A model generated the notes under the pieces. It saw only the letters and a program-made list of their open reading frames with translations, was not told where the DNA came from and did not search any database. The position numbers were made by a program, and so were the translations under genes. A stretch of 64,000 nucleotides of DNA, taken from Rhizophagus irregularis (taxonomy: Eukaryota; Glomeromycota; Glomeromycetes; Glomerales; Glomeraceae). Position 1 is the first letter of the stretch; each line of letters opens with the position of its first letter. Positions 1-10,698 of this stretch are shown piece after piece. The stretch is taken from contig NC_089438.1 of NCBI RefSeq assembly GCF_026210795.1, positions 2,501,501 through 2,565,500 of the forward strand. The letters run 5' to 3'.

Positions 1-689
1 ATTACTGTTTTTATCGGTTTAAACAAATTAATTTTATTAATATTATTTTTAAACGCTAATTTGAAACGTATTGCGCTTAATAATGATAAAATTGTAATTA
101 AGCTTTTTTAATTTCCTCTGATCCCTTTTAAAGAAATGAAATCCTTTAACTTTCAAAATATGAAAGATACAGGTATTGTATGTTTGAAACAGTAAATGGG
201 AAAAATGGGATAATATTCGCTTAATATCCGATTTGAGTATTAAGTTGACAAATTAAGCAATTTCATAGTAGATTTTCATGATTTTTTTTTTATTTTTATC
301 TTTATTTCACAGAGTAAAGAAAGTTTCAGTACAGACTACAAGAGACTTTATGCAGATAGAATCGAAAGTAGTACAAAATAGAAAACTGTAAACCAAGTCG
401 CCTAGTAGAAGACAACTTTTACGACACGTGATCATTTTCTGGAAAATTTTTTATAGGGAATAGTTAACATAAACAAAATAGCACACACCAGCAGAAAAAT
501 AAAATTGCGAACTAAATAAAAACAAATATGAAAAGACAGAGAAGAAAAAAATTAAATTATAAGAAATAAATCTATTGTATATACTCGAATGTAAAAAATT
601 AGAAGTCCATCGAATGTGAGCAGACTTGAATAAGGTTCTTTGATAAAAAATCTATTGTCTGAGTCACGTGATCTGTTTTGAATTAGAGC

Positions 690-2655
690 ACTAATAAGTT
701 CTAGTAATTATTGTACAATAACTGAATACATGATCATACATAACTACGGCGTTGTTACTATCTATTTGTGTTGATGTCACATGATGGTAAACAGAACAAT
801 TTATTGAATAAAATGTAAAAATTACATAGAAAGTCAAAAAAACTGGTTGAATTCATAAGGTAAAATTCTTTATAAATTAAAAAAAGCAAATGTACTTCGA
901 TTAATTAATGAAAGTTTTTCATCTAACTCTCTTTTATTTCATTTATAAATATAAATGAGATAATGTGTCATAGCTTATTTAAATATTTTAAATGAATTTT
1001 TTTTTCTGGAAATAAATAGATTGATTATCCAAAATTATTTATCAGAATATAACTATTGTTACGCCAGTTCTTTTAGTGTTTACAAATGTAATCAAATGAA
1101 AAGGTAACAGGTTATTAAAATAAGAAAAATAAGAAATTAATACAAATAATCTAATCAAACATGAATAAAGTACAGCAACTACCCTGACATATCAATCAAA
1201 TGTAATAAAGGATCTATTAATACTTAAATTAATTCTTAAACTAAATAACCTAGAGCGTTTTCCACCTCTCATTTTGTCTGCAGCATTGTATTTATATAAA
1301 ATTAACTATATATTTTGACATAACAATAATAATCAATAAAATAAATATAATAATTATATAATATACGACTAATAAAACTAGTAAAATATTCATATAATAT
1401 ATAATAAATAAAGTAAATATAACAACTGAAGTAACAACTATATACGATCTATTACATATTTTTTTTTATTTCTAAAAGTGAACTAAGCTACAGTAGTGCG
1501 AATTGCATATACTAGAATCGGAAAGTAATTCAATATTTAAACTGTAAACCGTCATTTGTTGCTAAACGTCACGTGACCAGTCATTTGAGTCATTTGATGG
1601 GGTAGATTAAAAAAATAATAAAATACTCAAAATAGCTAGTCATGTTTCTGGTTTATACGGATATAAAAGTCTATCATTTGAGAATGTGTATATGACTAAA
1701 AATATAAAATAATATTTTTCATATTTTAATATATAACATTACGCAAACTATTACGCTTGGAGGACAATTATATAGAATGTGGGAAGAAAAGATATAAAAT
1801 TTGAAGAAATTTACCCAAAAATTTATCATATGCCAGCTCGGAAATTATTTCTTTTTTCTAAATGTATTACCAAAATTTATCTGCTGTATCTCCACGTTCA
1901 CTAAGATATCCAAATACTTGTTGTATTTCTTTTTACATTGACTATCGAAACCTATTTATATCTACTTTGCTCAAAACTAAAAATAAATAACATCACTAAA
2001 TTTTGGAGGATTCAATATTGCACATTATTGTAAAGTATTTAAATTGTTAATTTTTTGCGCAAAAATAGGAATATTATTTTACAATTTATTGCAAAATATT
2101 GTGCATGTCAAAATATTGATATAAAATTATGTATCGGGATATCACGTGATGTAATACTAATGATCGATCTATTGATCTGCGCATAAAAAATTTAGTGATG
2201 AATTAAAATATCACTAACTATATCAGAGTTAGTATAATACCCTATAAAAATGATCATTTATTGGAGTTTTTCCAGATTTTTTTTTCAGGGATATTTAGCA
2301 AGTTCGGTATTTTAAGTTGAAGTTTTTTTAAGACAAAGCTCTTCTTTGTCCTAATAGACAATGTAGCACGCTTTTTTCTTAAAACAGTGTGAAATATGGT
2401 ACATTTTTTGTTACATTTCTTTGTTAAATTGTTAAAAGACGATGGTTTTGATTTACACCTGCCTAAAATAACAATTATTTATGATTTATAAATTAACATA
2501 CGTTACATTAAGAATAATCTGAAAGAAAAATTCTTCAAACATATCAAACAGGTTTTTTTTTTAAAAAAAAAAAAAATGGTTAACATATTTAAACATATTA
2601 AGGATATTATTACAAGAGAAGTCATTTTATTTTTTTTACATGATATCGTGATGTC
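690..2655. other. AT-rich stretch present only in copy A
   Basis: Copy B passes directly from the GTCACGTG motif at 57462 to the TAATCGAGCATCTA motif at 57511, while copy A has about 2 kb between the equivalent motifs. I see no convincing ORF, transposon ends or RNA gene here. There are long A/T runs and TCACGTGA palindromes at 1569 and 2142. It may be an insertion in A or a deletion in B. Confidence 0.6.
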
Positions 2656-3435
2656 GTTGTAATCGAGCATCTATATCGATCGGTTAATCACGAATAAATT
2701 TAGATTTAGGTATTTGAAATATCGTTAAATTTATATCAATAATTTATTTTGGCTTGAGAAGATAGTTTCAATAGGTTATCACGAATTATTTTATCGAGTT
2801 CCGTTCGTAATGAGCCATGAATTTTAATTAGTGTATATTGCGCTATTGCTGGCTATTGTTTAATATCGCTTAAAGTACAAAGAAATATATCACGCTATCA
2901 TATCATCACGATTTATTATCACATTTTTTTCGTTTTATACTGACGGAATTATTTTATTTCATAATATAGGTTTAACTTGCTGCTTTAGTTATTTCATTTG
3001 TTAGAGAGAAAACTTATCTATATTAAACTTTTACGTTATTTAGTTTGTTAAATAATTGTACATTTTTCTAAAAAAATTTAGCTTTAAAATCTATTTTTAA
3101 AATTTATAATATTAATCTTCAATTATTTGTTTATTTAGACGATGTGTGAATACTTTGGCTCACTTGATTCTCTTTTTACAAATTTTCTCCCGGTTTTAAA
3201 TTCGGGAGGAGCTGGTTCGTATGTTACTATTAAAGAGTTAACTAGTTATTAGTATTGAGTAAAAAATGAATAAAGAGAATAAAGAACAAAATTTACATAC
3301 TATATGTTGACATATTTTTATTGAAATTTTTATGACACCTAATGGTGTTCCATGTTGATAATGCCAAAACAATCCAACATAAACACGCTAATAATATATG
3401 TATATATTTTTAAAAAAGATTATTAGTATAATTTA
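2656..3435. other. Region 3' of the membrane-protein gene, copy A
   Basis: No gene is visible. The stretch is conserved in copy B (about 57511-58146), including the block around GACGATGTGTGAATACTTTG at 3139 and 57845. The similarity is no better than that of neighbouring non-coding sequence, so it is probably just part of the duplicated block. Confidence 0.5.
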
Positions 3436-4678
3436 CTAATTTAAAAACAATATAAAATATGTGAAATTAGTAGTATTACCGTATAAAGAAAACATATTAA
3501 TAACCATATTATACTGAAGGCATTGTAACGGGGAATCTAATTTTTTAATAAAAGCGTATTTTTTACAGTAACTTTCCAGATCAAGATATAAGAATATGGC
3601 TTGAATAACATTTCCGACGTATACAATGTACATCAAATAACGTTTTTCGTCCCTCACCTAAATATGTTGGTATATGCATAAAAGCAAATTTGTTTTAGTA
3701 TAATAACAATATATTAAAGAACAAAAAAACAATGTACTTACACCTTTGAGCATAAAAAACGAATAATAAAGAAAAATTATGTTAAATGGCACTAGATAAT
3801 TTATAAATAAATTTCGAGCCCTAATTCGTCTTTTTGTTAGTAAAACCAGGTCTATACCAATTACTCCTGTCAAATAGGCAACTAACCATAACCCTATCAT
3901 CATAGTTTGGGCATGGAACAATGGAAATTGTACTTCATAGGTTGCATGCATCCCTAAGCAAGAAAGAGAAGAATTTAGAAATTAAACATATATACTATAT
4001 GTTGAAGGATTTGAATAAATGAATTATTTACCCTTAATCTCGTCATGTCTAGAATGTTTGAATTCATATACTAAAGGCCATATTCTAAATAAAAAAAATG
4101 AAATAAAAAGTAAATTTAATTATTATTTTTTTTTGTTACGCAATTAAAAGACATTATCATTTACCTTTTCTTCCATATTAAGTACACATATAATGTATGT
4201 AGCAATTGAAATATAACTACAAGTGCAACTAAAAGACCCACACCTGCATAATATATTGGATTATTTGCGTTACATACGGTAGTTTTGTCTCTGCAATGAA
4301 AATATTGAGTGAAAAAATAAGATATTCCTCCAAAAACAGGAAACGAATGTACACCAAGGAATGCTAATCCATGGTAAACAGTTTTACCATAGAACTATAA
4401 ATAATAAAATAAATTAATTACTAGTATTAAATATATTAAACAATCTTCAGTATAAAACATTATATTACCATAATTAACCCTGATATTGTAGGAAAAAGTA
4501 ATATTGGAAAAAGTATGTAATTAATTTCGGCATCTCCACTTAAGACCATAGTGGCAATGAACAGAAAACTATATGTGACCATATCTATAATATATGTATA
4601 CAAGAAAATTTTTTCTATGCGCTTTAATTCTCTATAAAATTTACGAAATATTTTATAAAGAATAACTAGTGAATTCAT
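3436..4678 (-). CDS. Multi-pass membrane protein, five exons (copy A)
   Basis: The gene assembles by canonical GT-AG introns from exons 4469-4678, 4165-4394, 4032-4084, 3742-3953 and 3436-3657. These give 927 coding bases and 308 residues with no internal stop. The protein starts MNSLVILYKIF and has a basic N-terminus. About seven hydrophobic helices follow (TYIIDMVTYSFLF, YILFPILLFP, LAFLGVHSFPVFG, GVGLLVALVVIFQLL, MIGLWLVAYLTG, LVPFNIIFLYYSFF, MYIVYVGNVIQAIFL), and the C-terminus is hydrophobic and Asn-rich. Exon 2 encodes a CRDKTTVCN segment that could form a disulphide outside the membrane. The paralogue at 58147-59371 keeps every exon boundary and phase, which strongly supports the model. 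I do not recognise the family. The topology would fit a receptor, transporter or membrane-remodelling protein, and none of these is shown by a diagnostic motif. Confidence 0.85.
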
Positions 4679-4850
4679 TTTTAAGAAAAAAAAATAAGGT
4701 AATAAGGTGCTTTATGTGGGTGGGTAGCTATTGGAAGTCAAGCTAGTAAGCACTATTGCTGGGAGTTAAAATTATTAAGAAGATAACGAAGAGATAAAAA
4801 TTATTAAAAGATATCTATGAAGTACCTTTTTTATCATGCCAACAATTTTT

Positions 4851-4880
4851 GTGAGCGGGTATATATATCTTTTAAATACA
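4851..4880 (-). promoter_or_regulatory. Conserved TATA-like promoter element, copy A
   Basis: About 180 bases upstream of the start codon, the minus strand reads a TATATATAC block followed by CCGCTCAC. The block and its surroundings are conserved in copy B at 59507-59528, whereas most neighbouring non-coding sequence has drifted. It is plausible as the core promoter of the membrane-protein gene. No transcription start can be seen directly. Confidence 0.4.
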
Positions 4881-6210
4881 AAGAAAAATATCCCGTTTTA
4901 GGCTGTTACTCATGATTAAACGCACTTTGTATTTAGTATTTACAAGAGTTTTATATTTACAAAGAATCGTGATGATCATGTATCACAAACTCAAAAAGCT
5001 TTTTATTGTAAATAAAAAATTTAATTTCTTTTTGTTTTATGAAAAATAATTAATTATGTAAGTAGAATATATATTTTTGATAAAACATTACGCTAAAGTT
5101 TCCCATAAGTTCTATCACACGAAAATAGAACTTTTGGATCATCCTGCAAATTTCAAGGAAAAGAACGTCTTTAAGATAGAGTCTAGATATTTTTTTGTTA
5201 ATTTTTTAAAAAAAAGTTTTCGTTGAATTCTCTAGGAACTTTATAAAATTTTCTCCTGTGCCACTAAAACATAACAATTTATGAATTATACGTTTATTTG
5301 ACCTTTTTTTATTCGTTGAAGTACTTTGTTAAAAAAAATTATCGTTATCAAAAAAATTGAAGCGCATTTACTGACTCGGATATACCTGTAACCTTTGTCA
5401 TTTTTCTGTATTTTTAATAACAATCCGTTTTATCCATAATATATTTTAAATATTTGAGTAATCGAAAAATATAACCGCAGTCAAAAGTTTACAATCATTT
5501 CTAAACAATAATTTAATACATTTAAACAAAGAATTCTTTTTGACATTCTCTTTATTCTAAAACTGGAAATAATGATGAAAATCTATGAAATTGCCTTAAT
5601 ATTATTAAACATATTACACTGTTTCAAGCATACAACGCTTAGATAAATTTGTAATATGTTTTGAAAATGTGAGAGATTTCATGTCCTTAAAAGGAATTGT
5701 CCGGAGCGTTTAAATGAAATAAACGAAATGTACATGCAAAACTGAGCACTGTACGATAAAGTTTATTAATAAATTGAAAGTAGAATAAAGAATATTTTTT
5801 TTTTCTCATTTGCCTTTTTTTTTAATAGATTAATAAAATTCATAAGATTTTCCTGTACTCAAAAAAATTTACATATATACATATATATATATTACTGTTT
5901 ATATTTTATATATATTATACATACATTATACACATCCTATATGCACGAAACTACAAATCAATTATTAACTGTACACCAATATTTTTTTTGATTATACAAG
6001 CCCACATTACTATCAAAAAAAGAAATTTGTATAACTGCACAAATCTCACTTTATTTGAATATGTATGACTCCTGAAATATACCAAATAAATATATTAGAC
6101 GTAACACTTGCATTTTTGAAAATCCGTTTATTGGTCAGATTTCACATGATAATAAACACTGATTACCAATAAAAATTTCTGATTTCACGTGATAATCAAT
6201 TTTTAATGAG
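4881..6210. other. Upstream region of the membrane-protein gene, copy A
   Basis: No gene is visible. Most of the stretch is alignable with 59530-60825 in copy B, so the duplication includes more than 1 kb of 5' sequence. The duplication ends just after a block containing TTTCACGTGATAATC (6184 and 60798), beyond which the two copies are unrelated. Confidence 0.6.
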
Positions 6211-6242
6211 CCAATCTTTCTGCTTGTTCAAGTGGAATATCA

Positions 6243-6469
6243 ACTACCCTAGCGTTCCCAAGAAAAAAAGCACTTGGTGGCCGGCATTATTCCTGTCACG
6301 TGAACTGTGCGGTGACAAATAATATGTGACGAATAAGTTTTTACCAACTCGCTCTCAGATAAATATAAACAATGAAAACACGGTGTGACGGATGTGATGA
6401 TTTTTACACGGTCACGTGACAAGTGCTTTTTTTCTTGGGATTTGGGAACGCTAGGCCGCTAGGGTAGTT
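6243..6469. mobile_element. Inverted-repeat element (MITE-like)
   Basis: The left end CTACCCTAGCGTTCCC is mirrored at the right end (GGGAACGCTAGG...CTAGGGTAG). The right arm has an extra internal GGCCTAGCG-type duplication. Subterminal GCACTTG and GTCACGTGA blocks are also mirrored. It is about 227 bp with no ORF. I could not find a matching target duplication, so the superfamily is open. Confidence 0.65.
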
Positions 6470-7461
6470 TGGTCAATAATTAAATTCTAGCTTTTGATTG
6501 GCTTTTATATGTATTATGTGATTGCTTACATAATTTACAAATTAGAATTTTTTTTATTTAATAAATTGATTCTTTGTCCATTTGAATAATTAGCGCCATA
6601 TAAAAACAGTTTGTACACAAATCATATTGAATATATTCAGAAAATGTACAAAAGAGTCATTATTTGTCTGTAAAATAAACAAATTTTTGCGATTGTATAT
6701 TATTGGTTATAAAAATTGTATGATAATTGATTATTTATATGTACAATAACAAATATTGTTCAAACTTCGTGCAAAATAAAAACCATTCTGTCTACAAAAT
6801 TATACAATAACTGACATATTTTTACAATTTGTACAATAATTGATAATGCAACTATTTGAAATTACAGTATATGACCATTCTTCATCTTTATCAATTATTT
6901 ACTATATGGGTTACTATTGGAGACAAGCCGTCTGAAAAAAGGTAGTATAATAATAGTAAATTTAAGATGGGGTCTGGAGGTCTCGTATCTGTATATTAAA
7001 TTTTATAAAATATTTTCATGAACTGAATAGCCATGCACAATTAAGATAATGAATTACTTAACCTTAAAAGTTGGTTCCTTTTAAGGTTCATCATTGCGAA
7101 AAAATGATGATTCATTCACTTATCTGCTGGTGATCAGCTTATATGACTAATACAACTAATTTTCTCATCTTTACTCCAAATTTTCACAATATTAATGTAA
7201 ATACAAATGAAATAAAAAGTTCATACAAAAAAAAAACAAATATAATAAATAAATCGGCTAAAAATAATTTTTCTCCATTCTGGAACGTGGGAATCTCACC
7301 AGGATTATCTCCTTTTTCTAGACATAGATTTAAATAGTTTGTATTGCGATATAAATCGCTTTCATAACATTTCTCTATAGTTCTCATCTATAATTTTTAT
7401 AATCAATAATTATTTCTTGTATCTTGGAATGGTTTCATTCCTTTTTCCTAACATCAGAGCG
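6470..7461. other. No gene seen
   Basis: AT-rich sequence with several dispersed GTACAATAA/TTGTACA motifs (6630-6850). Small ORFs of 64-67 codons around 7143-7387 lie on both strands and overlap each other. They have low-complexity composition and no support, so nothing is called. Confidence 0.5.
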
Positions 7462-7687
7462 TAGGGATTAGAATTGATTAATCGAAAATTGACAAAACAT
7501 AGTAAAATCGATTCTCGAGAATCGATTCTCAGCAATTTTTTACATATAAGTTAACCTGACTCCAAAGTAATTTTTGATGCCGGCCAAGTGCTGATTATTT
7601 TTACTGAAATTAGAAACTGATTCAAAGTCAGGTTGGTCGTCTATAAGAAAAATCTTGAAAAGATTTGATTTTTGATTCCAATTCCTA
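7462..7687. mobile_element. hAT-like MITE with 8-bp TSD TCAGAGCG
   Basis: Ends read TAGGGATTAGAATTGATT and, on the other strand, TAGGAATTGGAATCAAAA. They are bounded by perfect copies of TCAGAGCG at 7454-7461 and 7688-7695. The TAGGG-type terminus and 8-bp duplication are typical of hAT elements. The 226-bp body is non-coding and contains a perfect palindrome, ATCGATTCTCGAGAATCGAT. Confidence 0.85.
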
Positions 7688-7695
7688 TCAGAGCG

Positions 7696-8128
7696 ATGCT
7701 GTCTTTATAGGCAGTTTTGTAGTGTAATAGTTTGGAACTTCTTGCTTATATATTTTAAGTTTATTTAGTTCATTTTACCTATGTGTGCGCTTGGATTATA
7801 AAAATAAAAACAAAAATCGGCATTAAAAATTTCTTCTAAAAAAGTTACATCATTCAATCATCTTCTCAATTGTTAATATTTCCTAATATAGGGATAATCA
7901 AAGAATATTCTTATTAATGTACTGATGCAATTGCAATATGAATTAATAAAGTTAATTCAATTTATATAAACAATTACAGTATTAATCCATATATAGATTA
8001 AATTTTATTGACATAATATTAATAAGTTAGTAGTCAAATTAGACTAATATTTGACTTTGCCGAATATTTGAAATAGTGAAAGATAATTAAAAAAGTTAAT
8101 ATTTAAACCTTTTTTTAAATTTTCTTAG
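7696..8128. other. Sequence 5' of the micro-exon array
   Basis: This would contain the promoter and first exon(s) of the array gene at 8129-9212 if it is functional. I could not find a start codon with a plausible secreted N-terminus: ATGs near 7693 and 7781 stop within a few codons. The 5' end of that gene is therefore unresolved. Confidence 0.4.
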
Positions 8129-9212
8129 GATCTTTTTGACTTTGATTCCTCTTGGATAAAGGTAAATAAATATATAATTTTATTTTTCTTAAAAACAAAA
8201 TTTTCACGAATGGCATTTTATTTGTTTTAGCTTTGGTCTGTAAGTACATAGATAAGCTCCTTTGGCTTCCATTTTAGCTTTGGAAGGTAAGAGCTTTTTT
8301 TAAAATTAACTTTGTAGAAATGTTTTACTAACATTTCATTTTTTTTTTTGTAGAAACTACCAGCCAGAACGAACTGGACATTAAGGTGAGAAGGAGGTGA
8401 AACTTTTTTTTATCTTTTTTTTTTAATTTAAGAAACGTTTTAACATTTTTTTTCATTAATTTTTTTTTTTTGTAAGATGCCAGCTTGAACGAAGCAGACT
8501 TTAAGGTAAGAAAGTGTCAGAACTTTATTTTTTTATCTTTTTTTTAATTTAAGAAATGTTTTAACATTTCTTTTTATTATTTTTTTTTTTTGTAAGGCAT
8601 TAGCTGAACATGAAACTGAACTTTAAGGTAAGAAATAGAGAGGAATTTTCATTTTAAATTTAAAAAATAAACTAATGTTTATTTTTCATTGCTTTTTTTT
8701 TATAGGATACTGGCTTAGACACAAACTAAACTTGAAGGTAAAAAATAGGGAAAGAGGAAAAAGGAAGAAGATTTTTTTATTTAAATATAGGAACAACTAA
8801 CATTTCGTTTTGTATTTTTTTGTAGAATGCCAGCTTAGACTATAAGGAGGAAATTCAGTAAGGAAGTTTTTGACTTTTGTAAATAATACTTTCAATGAAA
8901 CGTATAACATTCCATTTTTATTCTTCTTTTTGTAAGCTGCTGTTTCTTCAGAATCTTTGAACGCATGGGCTCAATGGTTCAAAATTTTTTTTAAAAATTT
9001 TTTTTTTAATTTAATTTTTCTTTTTTTTGTAGATATCAGTTTCTTCGGCTTTGGGACTTGGATATGCTGATGTAGTAAGTTTCTATTCAAAACTTATCAG
9101 TAATAATATTTTTAATTTGTTTTTTTATTAAAAAATTTTGTCTTTTTTTTTGTAGACATCTGGTTCTTTTGGTGATGCAACTCAACTCGTAAAAGAAAAT
9201 CTGCAACAGTGA
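8129..9212 (+). CDS. Micro-exon array gene, 3' part (uncertain)
   Basis: At least nine short exon-like segments are each preceded by a long T-tract ending in TAG or AAG. Most are followed by GTAAG or a near match. Clear in-frame ones are 8129-8161 (33 nt, DLFDFDSSWIK), 8231-8239 and 8278-8286 (9 nt each, LWS and LWK), 9033-9074 (42 nt, ISVSSALGLGYADV) and the last, 9156-9212, ending TGA. Between 8354 and 8853 five diverged repeats of one exon (8354-8385 is the first) occur every 110-125 bp, with a core like ASLNEADFK. Several central copies have stops or need alternative AG sites, so this part is decayed or alternatively spliced. One intron carries a textbook TACTAAC branch site at 8326. Tandem-exon secreted effectors such as SP7 of Rhizophagus are a loose analogy only. 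Confidence 0.4.
8354..8853 (+). repeat. Tandem exon-plus-intron repeat, five units
   Basis: Five units of about 110-125 bp each contain a T-tract acceptor, a 29-33 nt segment resembling GCCAGCTTGAACGAAGCAGA, and an intron that starts GTRAG in four units (the fifth reads TAAGG) and contains AACGTTTTAACATT-type sequence. Both exon and intron are repeated together, which points to unequal crossing-over of whole exon-intron cassettes. Confidence 0.75.
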
Positions 9213-9283
9213 AATCCAAAAAATCTGACAAAATTAATAGTCAATTAATTTCTCACAGATAATCTGTAAAAGAAAGTCTACAA

Positions 9284-9654
9284 TAGAGGTCTGCATTGAC
9301 CACTATTTTACAATCCGGCCTGGCCTGCACTTGGAAATTAACATAAAGTGCCCGGCCCAGCCCGGCCCAGACTTAAAATATTAAAAACCTGGTCTGGACC
9401 AGACCCGGACTTTTATTATATCATTTTGTTGTAAAAACAAAAAAATCGGCCAACTTAATTTTGGCCAGTTTAATTTCGGCCAGAATTAAGGCGATTTTGG
9501 CCAGAATTATGAAAATCCGGGTTCAACGAAAATTCATGTGCTGGCCCGGACCCAGCACAGGTGAATTTTGAAGAAAGTTTGCCAGCCCAAACCCAGATCC
9601 GGATCCGGGCCGAGTTAGGGTTTCCGGGTTCCAAGTCCCGTTTGCAGACCTCTA
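9284..9654. mobile_element. hAT-like MITE with GGCCCGG subterminal repeats
   Basis: The termini are TAGAGGTCTGCA at both ends (inverted). Flanks GTCTACAA and GTCTATAG match at six of eight positions, consistent with an aged 8-bp target duplication. The 371-bp body carries inverted GCCCGGCCCAG and CCGGGTC oligomers and three GGCCAGAATTA-type motifs. It sits just 3' of the micro-exon array and interrupts a frame that otherwise continues VKESLQ...AVVEAERLIKVKK. Confidence 0.8.
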
Positions 9655-10028
9655 GTCTATAGCGGTAGTAGAAGCTGAAAGACTCATTAAAGTTAAGAAA
9701 CCATTAACTATTCGTTAAGCAACTCACAAAAAGAAATAGAATCTTGAAGGAATTAATATCGATTAGCGATACTTAATTATTAAAATAACTTGCTATTTAA
9801 TATATATTTTATATATATTTTACAAACAAATTTAAGTATGTATTATTATGTACATTAACTAAATTTACAAATAAACAAATTTCTTTCAGTTTATAAACAA
9901 AATTTAAGCAAAATATGTTCATATAACATTCAATTTGAACTCGTTTTTTTTTACATATCATGTATATATCATGTGTAAATTATATATAAATAACGAATGA
10001 TTTTCAGTTGATTAATGAACAACAAATA
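9655..10028. other. No gene seen
   Basis: The first 65 bases continue an open frame (AVVEAERLIKVKKPLTIR then TAA) that may be the old 3' part of the micro-exon gene. The remainder is AT-rich and featureless up to the Tigger end. Confidence 0.4.
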
Positions 10029-10167
10029 CAGTCAGCTCGCTTTATAACGAATTTTAATGTAACGAATTTTTTAGTATAATGGATCTTCACTGTGGTCCAG
10101 AATTTTACATATTAAAAAAATCTTGTTATACCAAATTTTACTAATTAAATGCTGTATAACATATAAC

Positions 10168-10411
10168 TAAAGTTGCTTGCCGAAACCTAGGGGTTTAGGC
10201 AAGATGGCGTTTCGCCGAAAAGCGAAATTCTGCTGAAACTATATTAAAGTTATATTAAAAAACTGGCAAAACTTTGGAGAAAGGCGAAACTGCCGAAACT
10301 TATTATAAATGCCGAAACTGCCGAAACTCTGCCGAAACTATAATAAATCTATAGTAAAATTTTGATGAAACTAATCGTAGGATTTTGAAGAGGTTTAGAC
10401 AAGCAACCTTA
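10168..10411 (+). mobile_element. hAT-like MITE with 8-bp TSD CATATAAC
   Basis: The element begins TAAAGTTGCTTGCCGAAACC and ends GGTTTAGACAAGCAACCTTA. Perfect CATATAAC copies lie at 10160-10167 and 10412-10419. It is 244 bp, non-coding, full of CCGAAACT-type repeats, and inserted inside Tigger 1. A second copy of identical length lies inverted at 45873-46116. Confidence 0.92.
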
Positions 10412-10698
10412 CATATAACAAAGTAGAATGTGTAAACTTCATATATAAAATGAGTCGCTTTGTAACGAATTTTTTTTATACCGAATTTTTTTAAATATTA
10501 CAAAGATTTTTGCAATTTTTTTTATGGAGGGCTATTTTTTTGCAAATTTTCTATAAAGGACAATTTAGCATTTATTTTACACTGAATCATGTTTCAAATA
10601 TAGCAATACTGCATATTCTGTAATTTCATATAAAAATAATAATAGATAATGATTAAAATTCATGTTTCGCGTTTTTATTTTTTATATTTTTTTAAAAA

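Larger units (their letters stand above)
1..6210. repeat. Segmental duplication, copy A
   Basis: Positions 1-690 and 2655-6210 align along nearly their whole length with 56640-60825. The match includes the five-exon membrane-protein gene, its upstream region and its flanks. Copy A carries about 2 kb (roughly 690-2655) that copy B lacks. The left edge lies outside the window. Small indels and substitutions are frequent, so the duplication is not recent. Confidence 0.9.

Noticed and set aside
3436-4678. STE3-type pheromone receptor identity for the membrane protein
   Set aside because: Helix number is compatible, but I see no family motif; pairing it with the CaaX peptide would be guesswork.
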